The translations under genes and the position numbers were made by a program. Positions 41,731-53,609 of a DNA stretch of 64,000 nucleotides are shown here, piece by piece (positions within the stretch are counted from its first letter, which is position 1; every line of letters begins with the position of its first letter). The notes under the pieces are model-generated. The model saw only the letters and a program-made list of their open reading frames with translations. It did not search any database and was not told the DNA's origin. Source of the stretch: Tupaia tana. Taxonomy: Eukaryota; Chordata; Mammalia; Scandentia; Tupaiidae. The stretch is taken from contig JAKSZU010000004.1 of the NCBI GenBank assembly GCA_026018925.1, forward strand, positions 34,677,233 through 34,741,232. Direction: 5' to 3'.

Positions 41731-41951
41731 TTTTTCAAAGTTTATTTTATTTTTTGAGTGAGAGACAGGCATTCTCAACAGGGTCCTGCGATGCTGTGGC
41801 CCTCCGCCAGCCTTCCAGCCAATCAGTATCATAGACACATGCAAGCATACCCAGTGTGTTTAGGTTGACCTGGGATCCCAACCTGGGCCTCCCATGTAGC
41901 TCCAGTACTTCACAGTAGCACCCTATGTCCTGCATCACCACAGCTGGGCCT
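41731..41951 (-). mobile_element. tRNA-like SINE, family C
   Basis: A minus-strand copy: tail TTTATTTTATTTTTTGAG, TCTCAACAGGGTCCTGCGATGC, CCAGCCAATCAGTATCATAGA, CAGTGTGTTTAGG, reversed head ACCACAGCTGGGCC. Confidence 0.82.
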
Positions 41952-41971
41952 GAAATTATGGTTATTATTAA

Positions 41972-42197
41972 CCTACTGGAGGGCCCATGCACTTGCCAGA
42001 GAGGGAGGAGAAAGCTCCCCTAATGGGGAATGGTCATACTGCAGTCCCTTTCCCTCCATTTCTCCTTCCTTTGGGGATTTTGGGCATGCATGCACATGTG
42101 CCTGGCATGTTTCTCAAATTTCCAGGTCTGAGATTCACACCATGTGGTCAGCTCTGTTGGATTCAGCCATCTTAACCACCGTGCCACTGGCTGGTCC
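41972..42197 (-). mobile_element. tRNA-derived SINE, family A (old subfamily)
   Basis: A CpG-poor minus-strand copy abutting the family C SINE. It has the GGATTTTGGGCATGCATGCAC block and the reversed head CACCGTGCCACTGGCTGG. Confidence 0.82.
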
Positions 42198-42199
42198 AA

Positions 42200-42970
42200 A
42201 TAAAATGTCAAGGTTTTTGGGTCACTCATAGTCCTTATCTATTAATCTGTACCTTTGACACACAGTGGAAGTCATAAGGTGGACCTGATTGGTGTTCTGT
42301 CCCTTGCAGCTCCCCCTTCCACCATATTATTCACAAATTCCTGAAAAATTCATCATGTCTGCCTGTAGACATTTAGCTCTAACTAGAGGACACATGATTT
42401 GAACTCTGGACATCCAGAGGATGCGCTCATCTCCACCCCACCCAGGTGCTTTATTTCTCTTTCTGGTCATAGTAGGAATTACAGACCATGGTGAAAGTGC
42501 CCAGGGTTCATTGTCCAAGGCTATCTTGGTACTTTCATCAGAAATCTAGAGACTTTGCCTACTAGAGTGAAACCTCTTTGCCTTTCACATCCACATTCAG
42601 AGAAGAACACTTACTGGAAAGAATTTGAAGAACTCTGAGATGTCCAGGAGAAAGGTTCTTACAGTACGGTTTTAGTGGAGGAGGGTGGGTACAGGGAAAT
42701 GGTGTCAAAAATACCAGCACCTTGGCTTATCCTGGGATGCTTTTTACTGGAGCTGAATGCTTCTGATGCGCTAGGAGTTCTCTCCTCTCTGTCTCTGCAT
42801 GCCTGTCTGTCTCTCTGTCATCTTCCTCCGCAGATAAGCACTATCATTTATCAGACCGAGGATGGAGATGTTGATGTTGAGGGGAGCTAGATGACGATTT
42901 GTAGCTTTCCAGAAGTTCCTAAATTGGGCACAGGGCACTTCAATGCAGCGAGGAGTGAGAGGTGGGGAAC
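42200..42970. other. no recognisable feature
   Basis: No repeat or gene that I can name. Confidence 0.4.
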
Positions 42971-42974
42971 CAGT

Positions 42975-43210
42975 GGGGGAGAGAACAGGGCTTTGAAGTC
43001 AGACTAGGGAGGTTCATATCTTTGCTGTGGCACTAGTTCAGTGGCCTGGGGCAAATTACTTAACACTTGTGAGTGTGTCTGTGAGGGAGATAATTACAAT
43101 GCCAACCTCACACGGTTGGGGTGAGGATGAAACTAGATAATATCAACAATGCACTTAGCACAATGCCTGGCATAAGTAGTAAGCACTCAATAAACACGCT
43201 GTTGTTGTTT
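42975..43210 (+). mobile_element. MIR SINE
   Basis: GGGCTTTGAAGTCAGACTAGG, AGTGGCCTGGGGCAAATTACTTAACACTTG, CAACCTCACACGGTTGGGGTGAGGATGAA, CACTTAGCACAATGCCTGGCAT, AAGCACTCAATAAAC. A nearly complete plus-strand copy. Confidence 0.93.
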
Positions 43211-43214
43211 CCTG

Positions 43215-44400
43215 CTGCACATTATAATTTTATTGCTTTCAAACCTGTATCCCTAGACTAAGGTAGTAGTGGGACCTGAAAACTCTTTTCAGAATTTCAA
43301 ATTGAAGAGAAAGGAACGTTTAGTCATTATAATAAGCATGTGGTGGGGAGAGTCTTTGATGATGGTATCCACAGGGGAAGAATACAGGAGTCCTTGGTGT
43401 TGGAAAACATGGGAGCTTCTTGTGGAGAAAGTTAGCAAGTTCTTTGGTGAAAGTTTGTAGGTTTCCAGTAAGGGACTTGACTATTTCAAGCGATCCTTCT
43501 TTCATGAAGCACTAGGAGTTGGTAAGCTCTGGAATCCCCAGTTTCTCAGTTGTGTTTCCTGGATTGTAGAGTGTGTTATTGCTGCCAAGTGTTTTGGACG
43601 CAGTGAGAAAAACTGGAAAACTAGAAGCAGTGAGGGAACTGCTAGGCACATGGAAACCGGTTTCTCTACCCAACTTGGTAGAGTTCTGCTTTAGGCAACC
43701 AGACTGGCTCCAGGAGACATGTGTCTTTTACTGTTTTTTTTTCTGTTGTTGTTGCTGTTAGTGGTAATTTAAAATGACATCACTTGATTCTGACATTGCG
43801 ACAAGGTCTCTCTCTGTAGACTTTATGTTCATTTCTTATGCCCATCCTCTCTGGAGATTGATGGGTTTAGCCCAATGGTGAAAGTTGGTTGCAATGGAAA
43901 CCATCCAGAAGATGATGAGGGAGCTTGAAGCTTTATAAAACTGGGTACATTGTATATTAAGTCATTATTATTTTAGTGAAACTTGACTCAGCTGGGGTCA
44001 CTTAACCTCTTGTTTTCTAGTTTTAATATTGAGTCACTAAGTTATATTAATGAGACACTGTCAAGATTACATACCAATGTTACATTGTATTGCCAACTTA
44101 CAACAATTGACCTGAAATTTGGCTTTGCAAAATCCTCTGCATTAAAATGGTAGAGAAATAGAAACAAACAAACTGCCTGGTTTCAACAGAAACTGTCAAC
44201 AGACACATCTGTGAAGAAATTCATAGCAAATATGGTTTTTATTATCCCATAGGGGCCTATGAAAGGTCTCATCAGTAAACAGTGGAATACCACCCTTCCC
44301 TGGTGAATTTGCATGCTTATGTGTCGGGTGTGAAGTGTTAGTCACATCATCCTTTGATCTGCCTGGGTATTATCCACTGTGAGAATTGTCTGTTAAAAGC
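43215..44400. other. no recognisable feature
   Basis: No supported feature. Confidence 0.4.
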
Positions 44401-44404
44401 AGTA

Positions 44405-44625
44405 ACAGTAGGTCATAATGGAAAGGATACAGCTTGAGTCCCAACTTTCTTTCCCAGCCTAGTGGCCAGGTAAGTTCCTCAACCTCCTTTTACCTTGGTT
44501 TTCTCACCTGCAACCTGTGGGTGGTAGGATTTATAGGGCAGCTCTATCCAAAGACTTACTAGAGATGATGTAGATGGATAGCTATTGCAGAGCCTGACAC
44601 ATAGCTGGTGTTCACTAAAGGGTGG
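44405..44625 (+). mobile_element. MIR SINE
   Basis: ACAGCTTGAGTCCCAACTTTC, CCAGGTAAGTTCCTCAACCTCC, TTGGTTTTCTCACCTGCAACCTG, GCAGAGCCTGACACATAGCTGGTGTTCACTAAA. Plus strand. Confidence 0.85.
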
Positions 44626-45109
44626 ACATAGAGACATGCACACCACCCCGTTGACTTCTCCCAGATTTGTCTGAGGCCACCCAGCCTTTTTTGGCGTTCT
44701 CTCCCATTATTAGTTGGTGTGTGCTCTTGAAGGCAGTCTGATTTTATCATTGGCTCAGAGGGAGGAAATACTTAGGAAGGCGAATCTACTGCAAGAATCT
44801 TGCTACAGAATCAAATACAAATGCTTTTTGGATTGTCCATTATTTATCTTTCATTTCTCCCCTTCATTAGTGATGCTAATGGAGGCAAAATAATCTTAGA
44901 CATGGTTAGTCACCATCTCTTGATTTCTTAAAATCCCACCATAGCAAGAATATGTTGTGTTCTTATAATCTCTTTTGATTCCCTAAACACAAAGAAAGTG
45001 AGAGGGTGATAGAAAATGATCTGAGAGGACATTTATTTTCCTAATATTATCAGGATATATTTATGATTTTAATATTTTTTTGAGATAATGTTCCTATAGA
45101 GAGATAAGC

Positions 45110-45187
45110 TCTCTCTTTCTTTTCCTTCTCCCACCTCTCCCTCTTTTTTCCTCCTTTTCTCTCTCCCACTTCCTTCTTCTCCCCCTC
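45110..45187. repeat. polypyrimidine tract
   Basis: About 78 bases are almost only C and T with two isolated A bases. It could form triplex (H-DNA) structures and may be an old expanded TC stretch of a SINE. Confidence 0.85.
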
Positions 45188-45661
45188 AAATTGGAGAGAT
45201 AGTCAGTGATGGGCAAGACATACCCAAATGGCCTTTACCAAATCCTGCTTCAGTTCCTCTTTGAACTGAGTCCTGGAGTCACCCCCTCTGCGTGCAGACC
45301 TTTATCTTCCATTGATATGTTTGCTCCAAGTCGAGTGCCTGCTTGAGTGATTCTGATGACAGCTGAATTGTCTACCTGTTTCAAATAGGGTTGGTAGAGC
45401 TTATTCTCTTGGTGTAACTCTTCTCTTCCAATCCATTGTCTAAAAAACAAAACAAACAAGTGAACTCAAACTTGTATTGAAGCATCATCTGTTAGGAGTA
45501 GGTAGACCTAGGCTAGAGCCTTATCCTGACATGGTAGAAACCCATAACCATCTTTTTGTAGATTCATTTTCATTACCTTAAATTGATTTATCCAGATCTC
45601 ACAGTCCTGTTGATAGAAACAAAAGAAAAAGAAAATGTACCCTTAAAAGTGCCCAGGGTTG

Positions 45662-45913
45662 GGACCAGCAGGTGGCATAGTGGTTAAGGCACTGGACTCC
45701 CACATAGCTGACTATGGTTCAAGTCCTGGGATCTGGCAGCTTTAAACTCACGGTGGACATATATGTGTGTGTGTGGCCAAAATCCTGAGAGGAATATGGA
45801 GGAGAAGGGATTGCAGCATGGCCATCACCCCTGAGGGATGATTTCTCACTTTCTCCCTCTCCATCTCTGTCTCTCCAGTGAGCACACATGCTCTATAGCA
45901 AAAATATCTCTTA

Positions 45914-45938
<25 letters not shown>
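45662..45938 (+). mobile_element. tRNA-derived SINE, family A (older)
   Basis: A sense copy with head GGGACCAGCAGGTGGCATAGTGG and a tail of about 26 A. TSD GTGCCCAGGGTT / GCTCCCAGGGTT. The body is CpG-poor, yet the A tail is long. Confidence 0.92.
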
Positions 45939-45939
<1 letters not shown>

Positions 45940-45944
<5 letters not shown>

Positions 45945-47222
45945 AGGGTTGGTTCAGGAAAAAGATTATCTATGGAAGATTCATTATCTTATTTAGAAAC
46001 ATGCCTAGAAAAAGCAGGAAGTTTTTATTGTCTCTTTTTTCAAGTAATGTATTATTCCATAGTAAAGAAATAAAAATCCAAACCAACCAACCAACCAACA
46101 AAAAATCCCACACAAAACCCCATATTAATAGCAAACACTGAAAATATATGTGAATCTTAATTTTAAGAAGGAGTGCAGTAGTTGGTCTTTTCACTGGGAA
46201 GTGCTGGTGTTCTGGAATGTGTTTGTAGATTTTGACCTCAGATGCTTCTGTGATTCAGAAATTGGAGCCCATTTAGCTAGAGGAGCGAGCGATGGGTCCT
46301 TATGGCTACTCTTGCTGCTGGTACTACTATGAATTGAGCCCAGGCCCTATGATGACCTGCTTCTGTCATTCAGGGGGAGCCAAGATGCTGATGCCATGGT
46401 TACTTTTTTATGCAAAAACATTCAAAAATGGACAAGACTCTAAGAACAAGATCATTATTAATGATATTTGTTCATGAATTTGTTAATGAAAACGAACCTT
46501 GAGAAGGAAATGGAGGATAGTGACTGCATTTTTCTTCATGATTATGCACTTGTTCTAGAATGTAAGTAGTTCTTGGGCTTGTTTCTCAGGGTGGTATGTT
46601 TCACCTTTGTTCAAACTTGTCAGGTTCTCAATGTAAAACCCACTTAAAACATTTTTAATCCTTTTTCTTTTTGGAGGGTTATTTCTTTGGGCCTCTAAAA
46701 GATGATTAAGAACTGTAATTTATGAAGATTTTTTGTGGCATTTCTTGGCAACAGTAGTGCAGGACAGGATAGATGAAGCATAGTATCTAGTTATTAGGAA
46801 GCTCTCATAGATCACCTGTCCTACTCCTTCCCCCCCGCTTCCCCGTGCAGGAATGGTTCCTGCTATCTCTTCTCATTTCTGCTGGATAAATTCTGAAAAA
46901 GGACTCTCACTGATGAGTGAGCTGTACTTCTATTTCTGAAATACAAGAGTTATAAAGCTTGGGAGCATTTTCTGCATTTGACACCTATTGGCCACTCAGT
47001 AAAAAATAATGATCAAATGAATGATGAATAAGTAAGGTTTCAGGGCTGCTTCTTGCTTCTTAGGGTAGGTAAAGGCCTCTCAACACGTTTTGAAAGATGA
47101 TAACTGTATGCCCTTGCATTTTGTTTGTTTGGGCCATATAGCCTACTTACACCATATTCTTTGGATATTATCTCCTCATTTTTGTTTATCCTTGAGCTCT
47201 GCTGGACAAGTTCCAGTTTGTC
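45940..47222. other. no gene recognised; short (CCAA)n tract
   Basis: AT-rich DNA with a CCAACCAACCAACCAAC tract at 46081-46099. Otherwise nothing that I can name. Confidence 0.45.
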
Positions 47223-47236
47223 AATGCTTTTCTTTC

Positions 47237-47430
47237 TTTCTCTCTGTTTTTAAAAAGAATTGTTTTATTTAACTTTATTACCATTATTATTACTTTCCAG
47301 TTTTATCAGAGAGAGGGAGAGAGAAAGAGGAAGAAAGAAAGTGAGAAAGCAAGCCACCAGGTCCAGGACTTGAACTGCGGTTGGCCATATGGGAGTCCAT
47401 TTAACCACCATGCCACTTGCCAGCCTCATG
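47237..47430 (-). mobile_element. short SINE, family B
   Basis: A minus-strand copy with tail TTTTTAAAAAGAATTG, AACTTTATTACC(ATT)n, GA-rich stretch and head TTGCCAGCC. The probable TSD AATGCTTTTCTTTC (47223-47236) resembles AATGTTTTTCTTTT at 47431. Confidence 0.85.
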
Positions 47431-47442
47431 AATGTTTTTCTT

Positions 47443-47720
47443 TTTCTTTCTTTCTTTCTTTTTTTTTTTTTTTTTTTTTGAGAGGTTTTTGCCAGAGGGC
47501 GCGTTAGCTTGCCAGACAGACAGAGAGACAGAAAGTGAGAAATCACTCCCCAGGGGGGATGGTCACGTTGCAATCCCTTCTCCTCCATTCTCCTCTTGGG
47601 ATCTTGGGCACGCACGCACAGTCGCCTGGCGTGAGTTTTAAGCCATCGGGTCCGGGACGCGAACCACGGTCGACTACGTGGGAATCCAGCAACATAGCCA
47701 TTACGCTAACTGCTGGTCCC
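47443..47720 (-). mobile_element. tRNA-derived SINE, family A (young)
   Basis: A minus-strand copy. A perfect 12-bp TSD AATGTTTTTCTT lies at 47431-47442 and 47721-47732. The (CTTT)n tail is impure and the CpG blocks are mostly kept. Confidence 0.94.
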
Positions 47721-47957
47721 AATGTTTTTCTTAAACTGCTGTAAAAATACCTGAAAAAAAGTGCCAGGTATCTGATGAGCATGGAATATGGTGGAACATT
47801 TCTTTCATGGTTCTGGATACTGGGATTATCCTATTGATGGGCCCAGCATTTCCGGGACCTTCTAGAGCTACCAAGCCAGACAGGTAGCTAGTGGAGGGAC
47901 AAAACCTGAATAGCTTGATTCCAGATGCCTCAGTTTCCACCAGATTTCCCCTTAAGA

Positions 47958-48134
47958 AATTTGCACCCTGGGCAAGTAGTTTAACCTCGCCGTGCTTCCG
48001 TGTCCTCGTATGTTAAATTGGGGATAATCATGTACTTATTTATAAGCTTATTATAAGGAGTGAATGAATTTGTTTATGCCAGGTGCTTGCAACAGTGCCT
48101 GCAAAGAAATAAGGCTTCTGTGTTAGCTATTTTA
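47958..48134 (+). mobile_element. MIR SINE fragment
   Basis: CTGGGCAAGTAGTTTAACCTCGCCGTGCTTCC, AAATTGGGGATAATCATG, ATAAGGAGTGAATGAATTTG, GCAACAGTGCCTGC, TGTTAGCTATTTT. Plus strand, cut by the next SINE. Confidence 0.88.
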
Positions 48135-48376
48135 AAAATTTGCTGGAGGGCATGTGTGCTCACTAGAGAGACAGAGAGATAGCGGGAGAAAGCACACCCC
48201 TTGCGGAACGATCTCACCACAGTCCCGTCTCTTCCATCTCTCTTTCCTTTTGGGTTAGGGCATGCACACACATTCATGCCCAGTATGTTTCTCAAGCCAC
48301 CGGATCTGGGACTTGAACCATGTGGTTGGCCATGTAGGATCCTGCTGCCTTAACCACCAGGCCATGGAACCAGCCC
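48135..48376 (-). mobile_element. tRNA-derived SINE, family A (old subfamily)
   Basis: A minus-strand copy with diverged body. The flanks GTGTTAGCTATTT (left) and GTGTTAGCCTTTA (right) form a TSD. Confidence 0.85.
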
Positions 48377-48467
48377 GTGTTAGCCTTTATTGAACTTGAA
48401 ATAAAAAGCATTCTTATCTTATCATCTGAAGTTCAGTTAACTTTTTCAGTAAGATTTTAGAATGAGA

Positions 48468-48720
48468 GACCAGCAGTTAGCATAATGGCTATGTCGCTGG
48501 ACTCCCACGTAATTGACCACGGTTCGCGTCCCGGACCTGGTGGCTTAAAACTCACGCTGGGCACATGTGTGTGTGTGCCCAAGATCCCGAGAGAATAGAG
48601 GAGAAGCGATTGCGGTGTGGCCATCCCCCCTAGGGGGGTGATTTCTCGCTTTCTGTCTCTATGTCTCTCTCTATCTGGTGAGCGCATGCGCCCTATGGCA
48701 AAAACCTCTCAAAAAAAAAA
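48468..48720 (+). mobile_element. tRNA-derived SINE, family A (young)
   Basis: A sense copy with a perfect 14-bp TSD ATTTTAGAATGAGA (48454-48467 and 48721-48734). The first three G of the head are replaced by the TSD end. CpGs are partly kept. Confidence 0.95.
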
Positions 48721-48734
48721 ATTTTAGAATGAGA

Positions 48735-48900
48735 CAGGATTATGTTTTAATCTTAGTGCCACCACTGTGTGTTCCTGGATAAGTTACTTCACCTTTCTAA
48801 GCTTCTGTTTTTTCATCGGCCAAAAAGGCATAAAAAATAAAATGATTTGAGTTTATGAGCCCTAATTAATGTCCGTAAGAGCAGTGACTATGGCTTATAC
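48735..48900 (+). mobile_element. MIR SINE fragment
   Basis: TTTTAATCTTAGTGCCACCACTGTGTG, CCTGGATAAGTTACTTCACC, AAGCTTCTGTTTTTTCATCGGCC. Plus-strand MIR, probably continuing left of the SINE at 48468. Confidence 0.8.
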
Positions 48901-48904
48901 TTAA

Positions 48905-50555
48905 AAAAACAAAAAAACAAACAAACTAAAAAAACCAACTTGGTATGACATGTGTATAATCACGATTACATTAAAAGAATAAATATTTTAATTGAGTTTC
49001 ACTTTTGGCTCTTACCTAGTAGTGGAGAAATGAAAGTTTTTCCATTACTTAGAACTGTGAGCTCATGATTCTGCCCAGTCATTGTGAAGAATAAATTGTT
49101 TGCCGTTGTGCACTATCTAATTTACTTGGGCTTTAGGATAAATAGGCTTGCTTGATCACTTCTCTCCTCATTAATTGCTGTCTAGAATTTCTAGAGAATA
49201 TTTAGATTCTAGGTAGCGACATTGCCCACTAGTCTTTCAAATGACCTGTGAGGTGGATAAGTAATCACGTGAGTAACAAAGGTTATAGCCAATTTTCCTG
49301 GGACTCTGGGAATCATTTTTCTTGCATCCTTGAAGCTTTAAGTAAGGGAATTTTAAGCTTGTTGCGACAATGAGAGACTATTTTAAAAATTGGTTCATAG
49401 TTATTTATATTTTCAAATCTTGGTTGGATTTTTTTTTAAAAAGGTGGGTTAAACTACCTAAGTGAATATAAATTAAAACCAGTTAACTAGAGAAGCCCCT
49501 CATCCATTCTGTCTTTGGTGTGCTTAGAATTCCATAAATTTTATGGGTTTCGAAATTCTTCCCTTGTTTTGAATGTTTCTAATAAGATGGAGTGAAGTGG
49601 CTTACACCTCATGAGACATGGAGCTGTTATTCAGGAATGCTGCTTGGCGCTCATATAAAGAAAGTACTAGTCTATTTATTCATAAAAAAAAAAAAAAACG
49701 TGCCCGATTTTCCTGGGACATGTGCGTTATTTTCACAGAAGAATTTCATTTTTCACTCCCTCCCACCTTGTGCATCACTTGCACATGTTTGCAAGCCATC
49801 AACTGTGATTTCCAAGATGGCTCTTGCTTTTCTCTCAAGCCATCTCTATCCGGCTACCTAAAGAGAAAGATATCCTATGAGGAGGAAGGAAATGTTCTTA
49901 AATGCCTCACTTTCCTGTGTGTAAGGGGCATGGTAAATTTGAGAAATAGTCTGAATATTAGCCCAGATGATGCAATGCAATTATGAAAATCATAAACTGT
50001 TTCCATGAAAGAGACTATGTATATGGAATATGTATATGTGTGCTCAGTGAAAGAGGGAGTGTGTGTGTGTGTGTGTGTGTGTGTGCACAAAACTGTGTTC
50101 ATGTCAGCCTTTCCATTCTTCCTCAGTTTTTGCATTGCAAGGGTATATTTGAGTTGGTTGTGTAGAAAGGAGGTAGTGCTATAGACCTCATACTTTGAAT
50201 CTGAAATATACTGATCAGATGTCTGCATGACTCATCCAGTGAAAATCTCAGGTGTTGTAGGCACACTTGCTATTGAGGTTGCAAGAAACAAGTGACTAGC
50301 TAGTGTTGACTTGGTAAGCAATGACTTTTCTGCAAAGAAATTGCATTGTTTTCCTTCTGAAAAATTGTCTTCAAAAATAAGGGTATGCAAGGATGAATGC
50401 TGACTTTCTATTTCAGATGTGCAGTTTTTGATTTCCCTTTGGATCCCTGATGAAGTGAGAAGAGCAATGGCCTTTGGTTTTGTGCTTCTTCAGCCACCAA
50501 GACCTAAAGGGTTAATAGCTTTGCCCAAAGTTGAAGGAAAACTTCCTCTGGGAGC
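48905..50555. other. no gene recognised; (GT)n microsatellite inside
   Basis: AT-rich DNA. 50060-50084 is a (GT)n microsatellite. Open frames of 117-122 codons around 49618-50228 cross the microsatellite and have no support. Confidence 0.45.
50060..50084. repeat. (GT)n microsatellite
   Basis: About 12 GT units. Confidence 0.95.
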
Positions 50556-50557
50556 AA

Positions 50558-50760
50558 AAGCACAGTGGTTCAAAACCTTAGCCTGTGGAGCCAGATTGAC
50601 ATTGATTCCAGATTGTGTTTCTACCATTCAGTGTGTGACTGGGGCCAATTGTTGAAGGCTCAGTTTCCCCATCTGCAAATGGGATAACAGTACCCACCAC
50701 TTGATGTCGTGATGATTTAGTGTCAGCACGCATAAAGCTCTAGTGTAGATTCTGGTGTGT
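50558..50760 (+). mobile_element. MIR SINE
   Basis: AGCACAGTGGTTCAAAACCTTAGCCTGTGGAGCC, TGTGTGACTGGGGCCAATTG, GCTCAGTTTCCCCATCTGCAAATGGGATAACAGTACC, GTCGTGATGATTTAG. A nearly full-length plus-strand MIR with the tRNA-like head visible. Confidence 0.93.
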
Positions 50761-50769
50761 GGTAAGAGT

Positions 50770-51738
50770 AAAATACATTGGAACCTATATGTATATTTTT
50801 TTTTCTTTATTTATCTGTAAAATTATGCTAAAAGTCTGGTTCTGGGGGACATAGAGTCAAGAAGAGTTTGTGGGGATGTGGGACAGACGTGGGGGAAGGA
50901 GACCAGTGATGCTCCGTGTCCTATGGCTGAAGACTAGGTAAATGGCATTGTCTCTTGCAGCAGGCCAAAGGAGTCCTCTGAATTTCTATACAGTTTCTAG
51001 AGAAAATGTAGGGGATGTAGATTTTTAGGGAAGATGTAGGTTTCCAATGTAAAGAGGAAAATTTATCAGCTCCCATACTCAGAAGACTAATTTCTTAGGC
51101 ATTTGAGGGGAAGACCGTAAAGGAAAGAGACGGGGCCTATTCGATATATGCTGTCAAAGTTTATGAACTATCTGATGAATTTAGTAAGAACATGCCATCA
51201 CACAAGACAAAGAGGCTCCTTGTTGACACACTCAGGTGAGGCTTTGCAGGCTGCTTTGGGGGCGCATAAAGCTTTCCTTCCCCTCAAGCCTGGCTTCTTA
51301 ACGCAGAAATCACCCTTCTGAGGTGAACAGCGCTTCCAGAATGCTTTCCTCCCAGGACACTGCTGGCATCTGGCTCACTTTCACTCCACCCTTTTCTCCT
51401 TTGCATCTGCCGCCTTACCTCGCACTGGCACACAGCCAGAGTGTGGGCAGATGGTATGCCTCAGGGTTTCCTGAAGGTTCTCCCTGGCCTTCTCTGCCAG
51501 CATGGAGTCCATGGTGGAGTCTGCCTGTGGAGAACAGGAAGACGAAGGGGTCTTATAGGATTCATGTGGAATGCTTGGGAAGGCTTTATTTCCAAACATA
51601 CGTAGCATTCTCATTTCTTTTTATGTTCCTATGTTGTCTCCCTTTTACTTTGAAAACCCCCTACCATTCTTTGGCAATGAAAAATTGATTGGCAGTCAAC
51701 CTAATTGTTATTTGCTTAACAGTTTCAAGCCCTGCAGC
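50770..51738. other. no recognisable feature
   Basis: No gene or repeat that I can name. The 121-codon open frame (51323-51688) lacks support. Confidence 0.4.
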
Positions 51739-51739
51739 A

Positions 51740-52262
51740 TGCAGCAATCTCCTGACAGTCTCTGTGCATTTTCTTCTCTGTCCCCTTCTAATCTTTTCTC
51801 CATATTGTAGCTGGAACGTTATTTTGCAGAAGAAATCTGATCAGGAGCCTTCCTTGTTTAAGACTCTTGTAACGGCTGCCATTTGCTTGCAGGTGAAGCC
51901 TGGAATCCATGCTGTGGCTTCATTTCCAGGACTCTGTGGGTCTGGCCTCTATGGACTTTGCTTCTCTGCTCCAGCTGCTTTCATCCCTTGTCCTTCCTCA
52001 TTCCAGAACACCTAAGGATGGAAGCCTGTCGACCCCCATCTGCTGCTTTGGTTGTTCTTATGGCATTTACTCTCTCCTCATAGGCACTACTGAGCATTCA
52101 CAATAGTTATTAGTGGATAGTTGTGTGCTTATATTCTGTCAGTCTCCCCCATGAAACTGTAAATTCTATGAGGGGTGGGGACCACAGGCTGTGGAGTCAC
52201 TGTTGTATAAGAAGTCCATCGTGTCACAGACCTAAACATTCATTTGTTGAATAACTTCAATA
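51740..52262 (+). mobile_element. L2 LINE 3' region
   Basis: About 520 bp of plus-strand L2: AGCTGGAACGTTATTTTGCAG, AATCTGATCAGGAGCC, TTAAGACTCTTGTAACGGCTGCC, a long diverged middle, then ATGAAACTGTAAATTCTATGAGGGGTGGGGACC and ATTCATTTGTTGAATAA. It is the longest L2 in the window. The two 65-108-codon open frames over it are chance. Confidence 0.78.
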
Positions 52263-52264
52263 AT

Positions 52265-52658
52265 GAATTAGTTTATTCCTTTCTCTAAGGGATTTGAAAA
52301 ACTAAGATATTGAAACTTATTTTGAAAGGACAGTTTCATTTAAAAAGAAATAATCCACCAAAGAAGGGAGAAATAGAAGCCATAGGAACTTGGAATGAGT
52401 CAGGTCTTACAATTGAGTTAAAATACAAGCTTTGGTCAATATTTTACTTACTTTTTTTTTTTTTCTATTTTAAAAACACAGTTATTTATATCACTTTTTT
52501 TTTTAATTACTTTTTGGTAAGAAGGAAGAAAAATAATTACAAGGAAATCCAAACAGACTGTTGGGTCCCATTACCTGGTGAAAGAATGTATCTGGAGTGA
52601 TGGTTACTTCCTGGCACTAAATTTGACCTGAAAATTATAAAGTAAACCCTACCCCCCT

Positions 52659-52691
<33 letters not shown>

Positions 52692-53450
52692 GAAAAACAT
52701 CCCACTTGCTCCCATTATGGAATATGTCTTCTGTTGTGGTTTTGCCACAGGGACAGGGTTTGTGAGAGGGAGTGAGTCAAGATGAGATGGACATCAAAGC
52801 CTATTTATACTTTAGAGAGAACTTTGGATAATTAGGGAGACATTCTGTGGTCTGAGATGAGGGCTAAGGCCACAGACTTGGGGACCGCCTTCCTTTCTGC
52901 AGCGTTTCTCATGTATATTCCGTGGGACTTCAAGGTATTCTGTGACAGAAGGGACCTCTGGTCAGAGAGGTTTACAAAACCACATATTATATCCTGGCCT
53001 GCTCTTGAGGAGACATAATTCACATCACTAAATTAAAAACCCTGAGAAGTCTTACAGTGATGAGGTGTTGTTTAGCTGTGTGTAATCCACTGTTTTCCAA
53101 ACATACTTGACCATAGAAAACATGATTTTAGACCTCTCCTCAGAACAGACCTAGGGAATGCTAATTTAGGACTTGGGAGAGAAAGAAGAACCAGGATAAG
53201 ATATAGGTGGAGAAACTCAGTGATCCATCTACTTCATTGAGATGAAAGTTGAAATAGGATTTTGAATTGTTTTTCTTATCGTAGTAGTGGGATGGTGTGG
53301 GTGGAATTGAGTGACCAACAGGTAAGGGTTAGGGGAGTGAGGGTCTTCCTTTTTTGAAGATGATATGGACCACATTCAAATAAAGGAGGGTTCTGGTTAC
53401 CAGGAGGACAGATTTCCAGGTGTCTATTCGGAGTCTGTCATGTCCCAGCG
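52265..53450. other. no gene recognised; (AAAAG)n tract inside
   Basis: AT-rich DNA with a poly-A / (AAAAG)n tract at 52653-52697. Nothing else that I can name. Confidence 0.45.
52653..52697. repeat. (AAAAG)n simple repeat
   Basis: A run of 13 A followed by about six AAAAG units. No SINE body precedes it. Confidence 0.92.
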
Positions 53451-53454
53451 GGGA

Positions 53455-53606
53455 TCTTAGCACCTCTGTGTCTGTTTCCTCATCTGTTACTGTAGTAATG
53501 ACTATGAGGGCTCTTCTAAGAGATGAATGTTGTGCTGCACGTATAGACTGAGAACAGTGCCTGGTTCAAAATAAGCTAGCTAAGTGTTGGCTGTTCTTCT
53601 TCTTAT
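53455..53606 (+). mobile_element. MIR SINE fragment
   Basis: CCTCTGTGTCTGTTTCCTCATCTG, CTATGAGGGCTCTTCTAAGAGATGAATG, GAACAGTGCCTGGTTCAAAATAAGC, AAGTGTTGGCTGTTCTTC. Plus strand. Confidence 0.85.
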
Positions 53607-53609
53607 TGC

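Noticed and set aside
52653-52697. Poly-A tail of a sense SINE
   Set aside because: No SINE body is visible upstream (52400-52650), so it is annotated as a simple repeat.
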